64,000 nt of DNA, taken from Paraescarpia echinospica (lineage: Eukaryota; Annelida; Polychaeta; Sabellida; Siboglinidae). The notes under the pieces were generated by a model, which saw only the letters and a program-made list of their open reading frames with translations, was not told where the DNA came from and searched no databases. The DNA is taken from assembly GCA_020002185.1 (NCBI GenBank), contig CM034544.1, positions 33,983,066-34,047,065 of the forward strand. Direction: 5' to 3'. The position numbers and the translations under genes were made by a program. Shown here piece by piece: positions 26,956 to 37,495 of this stretch (its first letter is position 1; every line of letters begins with the position of its first letter).

Positions 26956-27810
26956 GTACGTCTCGTCTCATTGTCAATATGGCGTTAATAATGTTCGTCT
27001 TGTTGCCGTCTTACCGTCTTCGTCGACAGAAATATTAATGATAATCGTCATTGCCATAATCCTAACAATAGTAGCTATCCTAATTGACGTCATCATCCCC
27101 TACATGTATTGTGCGTTTGAAGGCGGGACGACAATAATTTTATTAATCAACATCTACAGCTGTGCTTGCGCGAGTTGATGAATGTTACGTAACTAAACAA
27201 TCTTATCAAATGGATAATTGAGTAATATGTGTAAGTGCATAACAACTTCTTCATTGCTGGCTGTCTTTAGCAAAACAATACCCACGTCAAGAACGCATTT
27301 AGGTCCTGAAAATGTTTCATCTACTAGCAATGATGCCCTGAAATTAATTTCCAACCATGGTTGCTTCACGTGTGTTCATGGCGGACTAGTGTAGCCTGCC
27401 CCAGCGAAGTATATATTAAGTCGCAAACTTGTGAAATAGAGTTTCGTGCAATTTTGGATATCACAAATCATAATTTTAAAATGGTACCTCATTTATTGAA
27501 ATATCTTCAGTATTTTTTTGTGATTTTTTGGTATAATTGAAGCAAATTTCACAAAACCGACATTTTGAGAAACGAGGTAATTTTGACTGGTATTTCTGTT
27601 GTTTTAATATGTGGATTTGTAAATGCATGCAATTTTGTTAGTTTTTGGATTATTTGTTGGGAAAATGAGCTGGACATTGCAAGACGATGTGAAATGACAG
27701 ACAGCCATGTGTGGCTCGTATACAGAATAGGCGGTTCAAAAACATAAATGTGTTGATCTCTCGATAAGTCGAATATGTCATTAATTATCCATGTCTGACG
27801 TGTTGCGCAG
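26956..27810 (+). other. GPCR intron 2
   Basis: 855-bp intron bounded by GTACGT and TGTTGCGCAG. No repeat or RNA gene was recognised inside it. Confidence 0.8.
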
Positions 27811-28018
27811 GTCTGGCGTCGTCAGTGTGTCGGACGTCGCCATGTTGACGAGTCAGAACTACACTCGTACTCTCTACATCTCCGGCTTCGCCATCAACTT
27901 CTTCCTCTACACCATGAGCGGCCGCATCTTCCGCGAGCAGCTCGAGAAGATCGTCTGTGACACGCAGCGCAGAGACAAGTCAACTGTCACCAGCGTCGAG
28001 GCGACATCTGTCCTCTGA
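27811..28018 (+). CDS. class A GPCR-like receptor, exon 3 (TM7 and C-tail)
   Basis: Starts with the single base that completes the split codon (TC|G, Ser). It encodes an extracellular loop with an NYT glycosylation site, TM7 with SGFAINFFLYTMSG, where the usual NPxxY is NFFLY, then RIFREQLEKIVC as helix 8 with a possible palmitoylation cysteine. The short tail ends TSVEATSVL at a TGA; the C-terminal SVL resembles a class I PDZ ligand. FAINFFLY-type TM7 motifs occur in several invertebrate peptide-receptor groups, which supports that assignment but does not name a ligand. Confidence 0.9.
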
Positions 28019-28540
28019 ACTGACAACGACACCCGCTGGTCGGTTCTCTGACTATCCGCCAGGTGTTGTTGTCGTTGAATGTCCCAGTGCGCATGAGCAA
28101 GAGGAAGCGGGGATTGGGCAACCGACGACATTAACCGGATGTGGCATTACAATGTGTGACAAGAACTGCTTGTTACAACAATACAAAGACAGTTTCCAAT
28201 TGTGGAGCAGGTTTATGGGTAGCAAGAGCTTGAGCGAGACATTTTAAAAGGAAGCAAGTGTTACAACAGGCGCCAATCCGGGCAATCTAGATGTGACTGA
28301 CACATGTCTGTGGATTCGTTGGACAGGCAGGTCAAGAACTGGAGTACGTGAATCGATCGGTTTTCGTAGTATCTGTGAACACTGCATTTCGATACTGACT
28401 TTTTAACTGATCGCAAGCTGAACTTTTGTGACACTGCCATATATTCGACACATCGGAGTAGAACTCTGTGACCGGGAGATAGAGAAAGATATATGTTCTT
28501 CCTGTTCTAGTTCCCGAGCGCGCGTTATCAATCGTATACA
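28019..28540 (+). other. region after the GPCR stop, probable 3' UTR at least in part
   Basis: No further coding block follows. A polyadenylation site could not be fixed with confidence. Confidence 0.35.
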
Positions 28541-28628
28541 TGACGGCAATGACAGCACAAGTTCGTGTACATGACCGCAATGACAGCACAAGTTCGTGTA
28601 CATGACCGCAATGACAGTAGACATCCGT
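28541..28628. repeat. 31-bp tandem repeat, about 2.7 copies
   Basis: CATGACGGCAATGACAGCAC followed by AAGTTCGTGTA repeats with minor changes (CATGACCGCAATGACAG). Confidence 0.9.
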
Positions 28629-29044
28629 GTATGACGGATGGTAATATAACAGAAGAAGTCACTTGGTTCGTTTTTACGTTTTCCTGGAACATAGGTTACT
28701 CCCGACAAGGACACAAGTGTGTGTGTGTGTTCCATTCTACTGGTTGTGACAATAAGATATCCGCAGGCTATTTGACTGCGATATATATTCATGATGTAAT
28801 TGTATAGATATATCCACAAAGAATTATAATTTTATACTGCTCTAACCAAGGGGCTCTACGGTTACTCGACAGGCGTTGTACGTTTTCCTCAATGCACACC
28901 CACTAGTCGGCGTACTGCGGTTTAATAAACCAGAACCAACGTAGACATTAATGGCATGCTTTATGTTATGTCAGCGTTGTTCTTAAACCATTGTCTTGCA
29001 GAATAATTGATAAACATTGAGTACATATATTGAGTATACCTGAC

Positions 29045-29215
29045 GCGCGCCCGATGAATGAACATTGAGTAAACCCGGTGCGCCACCTAGTGAGTGATCA
29101 GCAAACCTGGTGCGCCACCTAGTGAATGACGGTTGTGCAAAATCTGGAGCGCCACCTAGTGAATGAACAATGAGTAAAATCTGGTGCGCCACTTAGTGAA
29201 TGAACATTGAGTCAT
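29045..29215. repeat. GCGCCACCTAGTGAATGA tandem repeat, about 4-5 copies
   Basis: Units of about 36-40 bp share CTGG(T/A)GCGCCACCTAGTGA and ATGAACATTGAGTAAA. Unit length varies. Confidence 0.85.
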
Positions 29216-31496
29216 TCTTTGGGGCCGGTGATAATGACTATCTTTCTGTGTTACTTGATCCTGCTGAAAGAAGGTGCTGTTGGTGCGGATATATCTTCCA
29301 GCTGTTTGACATATAGCACGTATATGTCTCCGTTAGTAGACAAGTTAGAATGTATAATTTTAATTGCATACGGACGCGTGGGGCAGGACCACAAGGATAT
29401 TTGAAGTTAAGTTATCGCGATCAGTCGCATGTGTGAAAGGCCAGTGATTTGTTGTTTTGTGGAAATATTTAACTTACTCTGTCGTATGGAGACCTGGTAG
29501 GTGAACAGATTACTAGTTTTCGAGTTTACCTTTTTATTGAGCCATCCACGGGTCATGCTCATCTTCCAAGGCAAACTATTTACCAAATTGTTTTGAAAAA
29601 ATATTTCCGCATGATTCTGGTGCGATAAATGATGCGTCTTTTCGGTAAATGTGTTTTCACCCCTTATTGTTGTTCACTGCGTACTTTATGTCCCTCTAAC
29701 CTATTAGCTCTAGGTAGACAAGGATTACAGGACATCCTTTGTGGATGTGCATGTGACAGTATGTTGCTGTTGTTGTTCCTAGTAGCAACGTGGTCATCAG
29801 CGTTGCTGTGACGACAGGATATCAACATTAAGTGTTCATAATTACATTTGTTATTTATTTACGTCACTCCTTGTATTCTGCATTTGTAATATATACACAC
29901 ATATATATATTATATATATATATATATTACAAATGCAGAAACCAAGAAGTGTATAATATATATTACTATGTCAATATAGTTGTGTAGGATTGGCGTAGCA
30001 ATCATTCTGAACATAAAGCGAATGAGTGTTAATTCGGTACAAGTATACGTGCGTCAGTTGGTAAAAGAAATGTATGTTTGCGTGCGTGCGTGCGTGCGTG
30101 TATGAGGTAGTGTGTTCTTGGCTGGAAACATATGCATGTGTGCGTAAACAATATACGTTCAAGTTATATTATAATCAAAAGTGAACGTCTTACATAATTG
30201 TAATGTCTTATTAAGTAGCTGTCAGCTGACTGTATATTACGTTGCATATTCACACGGCGACAGAATAATGTATTATATGTCATGTACATGGACCATTACC
30301 ATTGGAGTGTGTGTTTATTAATTTAAAGGCTCCTCCTTAATTTGTTTTGTTCTCGTCTCATTTCGCGAGAAATAATACAAATTTTTTTTTCGGTGAAAAC
30401 CGGACATTGTTACTTTTAACAGCGGCCGATCAAATCAGAAAGCCTAAATCAGCGAGAAAAAGGCAAAAGTGTTATAAATGCCTCTATAAGGGTGCATTCT
30501 TTTGGTCCTTTAGTGGACATATTGGAGACCTCCGAGATGAAGCTCAAAAGAATGCAACCGAAGTGGTTTGTGAGCGATAATAGATTATTATTTATTATCC
30601 TAAACATCATGAACTGTGATAAAGGGTATTTCCTCGGCTCGATTTTGTGCTCATCTCGTTTAGAATTCATTTTGCGAAAATTAAAACCCGGCCCTCAAGT
30701 GTAGCCTTACTTTACCGGAAGTTACCAGATATAACGATCAAAGTCAACATTTCAATGATACTAACAAATGAGCGCACTCTTGTAACCGATTGCACAGTCA
30801 ATTAAGGAGGATTAATCTTTGTTGTCGTTGAGCAGTAGTCTTTAATCGCTAGTGAAATACGATATTGTCGGTTCCTTCCATCAGCTGTAGGTGGAACCGT
30901 TACTTTGTTCATCATAACTGTGCTTTGCTTGTGAACGAGTGTGTATGTGAATCAGTGCCTTTCTAAGGTACGCGAGTTTCACATTTTATGTAAAAAGTTC
31001 CTGTGTAATAAAATTATATCTTAGAATGTGTCTAAACATTGTGTAACCATGTCTGTTTTAAAATGTTGTAGGCTGAAATACAACGTTGAATGAAAAGAAA
31101 TTATGTGTCAGTTTCCCAATATAATTGTTATGTACGCTGTGTAATAGTTAAATACGATTTAGAAGAAAATATCTTATGTACGACGATGTTGTGTCAGTGA
31201 CATTTAGGTAGGCGTACACAAGAAGAGGGGGTGGGGGGTAACAGTGATTGTGTATGCTATGATGGGCGGATCCAGGGGGCATCGGGGACACGTGCCCCTG
31301 TAGACCGTTAGAATTTGGCCGCACTATGCGCGCGCTAGAGTGGCTGCCCCCTAGACCTTTTGAATGTGTCCCCGTTATTATTACATGACGAAAATCAAGT
31401 TGATATCACCTAAATATTTGACTGCCACACGTAGTATTTAATTGCACCCCGAAACGTTTGACATTCTGTGTTTGATATAATGTCATTCTACTTAGG
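29216..31496. other. intergenic stretch, no gene seen
   Basis: No supported gene. A TA-rich perfect hairpin (29877-29944) and an imperfect hairpin (30490-30559) are present. At 31262-31380 GGGGGCAT, GTGCCCCTG and TGCCCCCTAG look like a decayed short dispersed element. Confidence 0.4.
29877..29944. repeat. AT-rich inverted repeat (hairpin)
   Basis: TTCTGCATTTGTAATATATA is answered by TATATATTACAAATGCAGAA after a TA-rich centre. The arms are about 20 bp and perfect. Possibly a tiny MITE, or a (TA)n expansion within a palindrome. Confidence 0.85.
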
Positions 31497-32644
31497 TAGG
31501 GGAAGTACACCGATATTGGACTTGTACTTAAATTGGACCACCGTCCGTTCTGCGTCCTATACATAGTAATTAGATCGCAGTGACGCCCGGCGGATGCTTC
31601 ACACAACATACCATCTATACGCAGAGCGAAAAATGGCGGCCAGCGCGGAGACGCGCAAAAGGTGATAAAAATGTATTTTTATCCGTCTCGTTGTAATATT
31701 TAACCAACTTTGAAGGCGTGATACAAAGCCTGTTACAGAGTATATTGTACACGATCACAATAGAGTGTCGTAGGAGGTCTATATAACGTGCATGAGGGGC
31801 ACGAAGACGGAAAACTACAGTTTCCGAGAATCACATCGAAAAAGATAATTATGCCTTCGACCGATATTGGACCAGTCAGGGTGCCCTATGTTGGACCACT
31901 GGTCCAATATAAGACACCCGTGGTCCACTATACGTACCACCCCAACACACATGAGAAATCGAAATGTGTCATATTGAAATATCTGCATGAATATATTAGA
32001 CTCTTACTTATGGCTCGGAGCCTTGTTGAGTGAGAGGGGAGGCCTACATTAAAAAAAAACTGGGTATATTATTGTCTGAAATATTCACTTTCAGTTTTGC
32101 TGGAATATGCGGGAAAGTAAAAAACATAATATTTGTTTCTTCAAAACGCCTCATTATTTTATTTATAAAATAATCACCACACGTTACTTAAAGTTTGATA
32201 GGCATGACTATTATGTTCACAGACAAGCAAGAATGTGAAACTGCCTCTTACTTTTGTCATCAATGGTCAATAATTGCATTACCGTGGCAACATTTTAATT
32301 TTTTTTAGCGAAATCTCACCACATATACCAACATTTGATTGGTAAGTTTATGAGCTTTGTAAAATGTATAGGTTTGCATATCTGCCACGTATACATAACC
32401 CATAACAAGCATCATAAGTCGATCACCCTCATTTGGGCAAAAACATCCCATATTCTAACCTAGTCCCTCCTGCCAGAACGACCAAAACTAAACATGAGAA
32501 TGGGTTTATTTAGTTTTAGATACAAAATGCCTTATTAAATCAAGGAAATACTTGTAAATGTAGCATATGTTTGATTGATTGAGGCTACAAATTTTATTTT
32601 CCAGAGGCAAATACGGAAAGTGAACCCAAAAGGAACTGGATAGA

Positions 32645-34090
32645 GTGGTCATGACATTCAGAAATGGAGACGCCGGCCTCAACGCAACTAGCAGGACCTA
32701 TGGGATTCCGAATGCTACCCTGAAGCGGCACCTAAACAACAAAAACAAAATCGCTCCAAGAAAGTATGTTGGTCGCCCTTGCACTCTGCCGCCAGAGGTG
32801 GAGAAAATGCTGGTGGAGCATGTTTTAGAACTGGAGAATATGCTGATTGGTATGACCAGGAAAGATTTGATGGATATGGCAGATCAGTTGGCTGAAGCGA
32901 ATGGGATAAGGCATTGCTTCAACACTGAAAAACAAGCAGCTAGCAGACATTGGTACCGTGATTTTATGAGGAGACACCCTAAACTCTCCCTTCGTCAAGC
33001 CGAGGCAACTTCTATTACGAGAGTCAAAGGGTTCAATCGTGAGAGTGTGTATGAGTTCTACGATAAACTAGATACATTGGTTGACACGTACGGATTCGAT
33101 GCTACAAACGTCTTTAACGTGGATGAATCGTGTATGACAACTGTGCAGAAGCCTGGCCGAGTCCTTGGAAAAAGAGGGAAAAAGCAAATCGGATCTCCTA
33201 CTAGTGGCGAGAGAGGCTTTACTACAACAGTGGTGTGTACCATGAGTGCAGGGGACAACTATATTCCACCAAATTTTCAGGCGTAAACGCATGATAGAAT
33301 CATTGAAGGAAGGCGCCCCACCTGGAAGCGTCATAGTGAGTAATGAATCAAGCTGGATGAACAAGGAACTCTTCGTTGTCTGGCTGAAGCACTTCGTATC
33401 TCATGTTGGCTGCACCAAAGACAAACATGTTCTGTTGATTCTTGACGGCCATTCGTCACACACGAAGACTACAAAGTAAAAAAAAGGTAAATTCTTATAT
33501 AGCGCAGTATCCAGTCCTCAGGACTGCTCAAAGCGCTTTACACTTCACTCCCTGGCAGACCTGTTCACTCGAACACCATCTCGACTTCTCTGGGAAGCAT
33601 CCAGCCATGCTGCAATTAATGCGCGAAGGATGTACGTACACAAATATCCACTGCTGTCTATAGCCAGGTACTCATTCATACAGCTGAGTGAACTGGAGCA
33701 ACGTATAGTGAATGAACTTGCCCAAGGTTCGACACCGCCGCACAGGTTTCGAACCCGGGTTCTCTCGGTTGAGAATCCAAAGCTCTAGCCACTGCACCAC
33801 GGCGCTGACTACTGAAGCAATCCATTACGCCCGGGACGATGGAGTCGTCACATTATCTCTTCCTCCACACACAACGCACCGTCTCCAACCCCTTGATCGG
33901 GTTTTCTACAAAACCTCTGATGACTTATTACAATGAGGAATGTGACAGTTGGCTGAGGACCAAAACACTACAGTCACCATCTCCTCAGTCTGCCGTATCT
34001 TCGGAAGGGCATACGTACGTTCTGCTTCCATGGCAACTGTTGCCAATGGTTTCAAGCACTGCACAAATTGCCAATCTATTTGGCGCTTAG
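32645..34090 (+). pseudogene. pogo/Tigger-like DDE transposase, disrupted
   Basis: The N-terminal part resembles a Psq/CENP-B helix-turn-helix (TSRTYGIPNATLKRHLNNKN). It is followed by a DDE_1-type catalytic core with the first Asp in FNVDESCMTTVQ, the second in LLILDGHSSHTK and the third in HRLQPLDRVFYK. A frame change lies between PPNF (about 33275) and RRKRM (33288). The core is then interrupted after HSSHTKT by an antisense SINE (33473-33806) and resumes as EAIHYARDDGVVTLSLPPHT. A second frame change follows the third Asp region (LDRVFYK to PLMTYYNEECDSW, about 33915). All three acidic residues survive, but the gene cannot make one protein. The true start may be upstream of 32645. Confidence 0.88.
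33473..33806 (-). mobile_element. tRNA-derived SINE inside the transposase, antisense
   Basis: Flanked by a GACTAC duplication (33467-33472 and 33807-33812). Read on the minus strand, the head GCGCCGTGGTGCAGTGGCTA carries the A box and GGGTTCGAAACC the B box. The body includes CCTTGGGCAAGTTCATTCAC and TGGCTGGATGCTTCCCAGAG. The tail has AAAGCGCTTTGAGCAGTC and GCGCTATATAAGAATTTACC and then a T-run. It is the best preserved member of the family seen at 2041, 5570, 10786 and 11525, and so inserted last. SINEs of this type are copied by LINE machinery. Confidence 0.85.
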
Positions 34091-34446
34091 TCGTTACATG
34101 TCATTTGTATGCTCACTAGAACGCCGTAGTTTTCGTGATTTATGCATTAAGCCACTACCTTCTTATAAGTCTGAAGTGGGTGCTGAACCTTGGTTTCTTT
34201 CAAAGCACCAAGAATTGACGGATGACGTATATTGAACCAGAAGCACCGATATTGGACCACCTGGTCCAATATCAGGACCACTGTAGTCCAATATATGTAT
34301 TGGCAAAAATTACAAATGCATTGATTATATTTCCTGCTTGCACACAGAGCTTATAGTAACTCTTGGGCTGATCCTCGGTATCACGTACATGAATTGAGAA
34401 AGAGGGCTCGGAAGTTAGCGGGTTCAATATCGGTGCACTTCCCCTA

Positions 34447-34840
34447 TTATACCATTGCTGAAGCTTGGCATAACCACATTTTTTTGGCAAGACTACTTAT
34501 GTGAACATTTATCATCTAATATTACTGTTATTACATTTACATATTATGTTCTATTAATTATAGCAACGTAACCAACACTACACGTGAAATCATTGTTGAT
34601 AATAGTTATTTTGATGACGACGCCGACTAGTTTACTTAATCATTATCATCTTACATTGGAATAATTAAAACAAACTGGTTATAACCTTAATTGGCTCCGC
34701 TGTCAACCTGGAATTGTATATCATTTTGTCGATTGTTTTACGGATTGTTTATATGTATGATTTACACAATTCCAAATAAAACCTACCTACCTACCTACCT
34801 ATGAAACGTGATTTTAAAAAAACACAACGACCGGGGACAC
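34447..34840. other. intergenic stretch, no gene seen
   Basis: AT-rich sequence ending in four CTAC tetramers (about 34782-34800), just before the 57-bp array. Confidence 0.5.
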
Positions 34841-35590
34841 ATCTACAGCGACTTGTGTCTCCTTCTCCGTGTCAAAGTAGCCAACGACCGGGGACACATC
34901 TACAGCGACTTGTGTCTCCTTCTCCGTGTCAAAGTAGCCAACGACCGGGGACACATCTACAGCGACTTGTGTCTCCTTCTCCGTGTCAAAGTAGCCAACG
35001 ACCGGGGACACATCTATCAGCGACTTCTGTCTCCTTCTCCGTGTCAAAGTGTCGACTTCTGTCTCCTTCTCCGTGTCAAGTAGCCAACGACCGGGGACAC
35101 ATCCAGCGACTTATGTATTCTTCTCCGTGTCAAAGTAGCCAACGACCGGGGACACATCTACAGCGACTTCTGTCTCCTTCTCCGTGTCAAAGTAGCCAAC
35201 GACCGGGGACACATCTACAGCGACTTCTGTCTCCTTCTCCGTGTCACAGTAGCCAACGACCGGGGACACATCTACAGCGACTTATGTATTCTTCTCCGTG
35301 TCAAAGTAGCCAACGACCGGGGACACATCTACAGCGACTTCTGTCTCCTTCTCCGTGTCAAAGTAGCCAACGACCGGGGACACATCTACAGCGACTTCTG
35401 TCTCCTTCTCCGTGTCACAGTAGCCAACGACCGGGGACACATCTACAGCGACTTATGTATTCTTCTCCGTGTCAAAGTAGCCAACGATCGGGGACACATC
35501 TACAGCGACTTCTGTCTCCTTCTCCGTGTCAAAGTAGACAATGACCGGGGACACATATACAGCGGCTTTTGTCTCCTTCTCCGTGTCAAT
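34826..35590. repeat. 57-bp minisatellite, about 13 copies
   Basis: The unit is CGACCGGGGACACATCTACA, then GCGACTT(G/C/A)TGT(C/A)T(C/T)C and TTCTCCGTGTCAAAGTAGCC plus AA. One short unit occurs near 35050. From about 35090 the units cycle through three types in order (TTATGTATTC, TTCTGTCTCC with CAAAGT, TTCTGTCTCC with CACAGT), a 171-bp super-repeat. The 57-bp unit is divisible by three and open on plus for 248 codons, but the low-complexity peptide and lack of context argue against a gene. Confidence 0.95.
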
Positions 35591-37127
35591 AAAAAAATTG
35601 GTGATGTTGGTGGAGCTGCATGAGTCCAACAAATTAGTGTAGGGGAGGCTTAATCCCACAACATATTTTGTTAGTTTCCTTGATGTTTGTCGTCAGCTTC
35701 TGTGTTGGTATAGTTGGGGGTTCCAGAACAATATTCAACACTACCTCTGTCGAACCGCAAAAAATATCCTACACTACCAACTCGCTGCCTTTCGTTGTCA
35801 GACAGCAAGGAAGTACCGAATAGTGAGTACGGATCAACCCCCTCAATATTCGCTACCTTCCGACAGAAGTCGTTGTAGATGTATCCCTAGTCGTTGTCTA
35901 CTATTTTGACACGAAGGAAACGTAAGTCGCAGTTGCTTCTCCGGGGCGCTAGGTGAAATAATAGTACCAAGACATATAAACACAAGAACTCAAGTCGTCA
36001 TTTGTATGAGTCCTCAGACAATTCGTGTTCGCATGTTTCGGAAGCGAGCTCTCGAGAGGAAGTTATTGCAAAAGACTTTGAGAAGAAAGACGAAAGTATC
36101 ATATTTGAAAGAGTAACATTACACGTTCTAGAAGCAACGTTGGCAGACCCAAGTTTGAATACTGTGAACGAGCTTTGAAACAATACCATCGTAAGCAGAG
36201 TTGGAAATGCACGCATTCTAACACAAGTTAGATTAATTAGTACTGAAAGGAACGCGCTGAATCAATCCCAGCATGCCTGTAGCACTATAAAACCAATGAG
36301 AATATCAAGGTTTAATTACATGCTAAAAAACGAAGATAATGATCATCACGACTCGACAAAAGTGGCAACATCGTGACAAAGGTGATCCCAAGATATGCAT
36401 CAAGAGGTCGAAAGTGAGAGACTATACGGGCTTCAAGTACATCACACGGAACGCTCGTGTGCACAAGACACCCAACGCGATTGCCGGGATCCTAGCACTT
36501 TGTAACCAACGTGTAGGCCTACTACTAGTAGTAGGTGGTGATATTTGCTACACATCCATGTACAAATGCATGCATACACATGGTGTCATTCTTGTCAAAA
36601 TACATTTAATCTAACCCTAACCGTGATATTCAACCTAACCCTTTTTGCACATCAGACCAACCATAAAAGGGCATCTATACGTAACTTGAAGCTTTCCGTA
36701 CTAGTACTGTATGTTGCCTTATTTGTATGTTAACGCTTGATCGCCAGGTGACAGCACTACTGTAGACGCATGCTAGAGAAGGCGGTCACTGGTGGAGACG
36801 ATCACACAATTCGATATTGAATGGATGTTTTTATACTTCTTTCGTGGTTCGGATGGCCCCGTGGAAGATTGGCTAGCCACATAATCTACAACTTCCACAC
36901 GACTATATTTTGAGATAAACGTTATGATGAAACATTGATATGGTGGCGGGGAAAGTTAAACTTATGCAAATAAAAAAGGACAACCATGTTATATACATTT
37001 ATATTCGATGCCTCAAGTACCCAACAACTAAATGGCATTTAAAATAATTATGAAATTTAAACTACAATAGGATATATGATAAAATACAAATATTGAAAGG
37101 GAGGCGGCCTTATTAGATGTAACATGG
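35591..37127. other. intergenic stretch, no gene seen
   Basis: No recognisable exon or element boundary. Small open frames around 36000-36600 lack known motifs. Confidence 0.4.
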
Positions 37128-37495
37128 TCTTGTCGACAACCGTGCCAATAATAGAAAGATGCTGTTTTCATAAAAATCTAAAGAAACATTTGCTAAAGAT
37201 ATCCATATTGTAATTCCTTATCACTTATTTGTTTCATGTTATGAAAATAAATTATCAGATAACTTGGTTTTAGTGAAATTCTTACAGTTTCTGTACGAAA
37301 ACACAGCGCCGCGCTAAAATTTTGGTAACAGCTTTTAATGTGCTAGCGGTTATAACTAATGAAAAAGATGTGTTGATGCACGTGACATAATTGCCCTGGG
37401 AAGTCACGCTAAATTCCCGTTAGTCATAAGCAGAGATCAGCGGCTAGATCTCGCGAGATTTTGGTGTGGGTCGAACAACAGACCCGGTAACTATA
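37128..37495 (+). repeat. unnamed dispersed repeat, family D, copy 1
   Basis: Aligns with 40612-40955. Shared blocks are CTTGTCGAC(A/G)ACCGT followed by CCAATAAT, GAAACATTTGC followed by AAAGA, TTTTAGTGAAAT(T/A)CTTACAG, GGGAAGTCA(C/T)GCT, CAGAGATCAG and TTTTGGTGTGG(G/A)TCGAACAAC. On the minus strand GTTCGA(C/T)CCACACC near the edge resembles a pol III B box, so an antisense SINE is possible. Confidence 0.7.

Larger units (their letters stand above)
31499..34444 (+). mobile_element. pogo/Tigger-type DNA transposon, 2.95 kb, inactivated
   Basis: The ends are inverted repeats of about 23 bp: GGGGAAGTACACCGATATTG on the left and, on the reverse strand, GGGGAAGTGCACCGATATTG on the right. Both ends are flanked by TA (31497-31498 and 34445-34446), the target duplication expected of pogo and the wider Tc1/mariner superfamily. 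Inside lies a plus-strand CENP-B/pogo-like transposase, broken by a frameshift and a SINE. Copies of the tip motif GATATTGGACCA recur inside both ends, several as palindromes (31891-31907, 34248-34273). Together these define a nearly full-length copy. Confidence 0.88.

Noticed and set aside
26956..27178. Read-through of GPCR exon 2 to a stop at 27178
   Set aside because: The continuation lacks a TM7, whereas splicing from 26955 to 27811 joins in frame to a clear TM7 and helix 8.
28565..29215. Part of the GPCR coding sequence downstream of 28018
   Set aside because: A clear TGA ends the C-tail; the following sequence is short tandem repeats with no receptor motifs.
30340..30700. Palindromic MITE around 30.3-30.7 kb
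   Set aside because: Only a short 14-of-15-bp hairpin (30490-30559) is convincing; outer arms do not align as inverted repeats.
34801..35544. 248-codon frame over the 57-bp array
   Set aside because: Repeat by-product with low-complexity Ser/Pro/Gln peptide and no splice or polyadenylation context.
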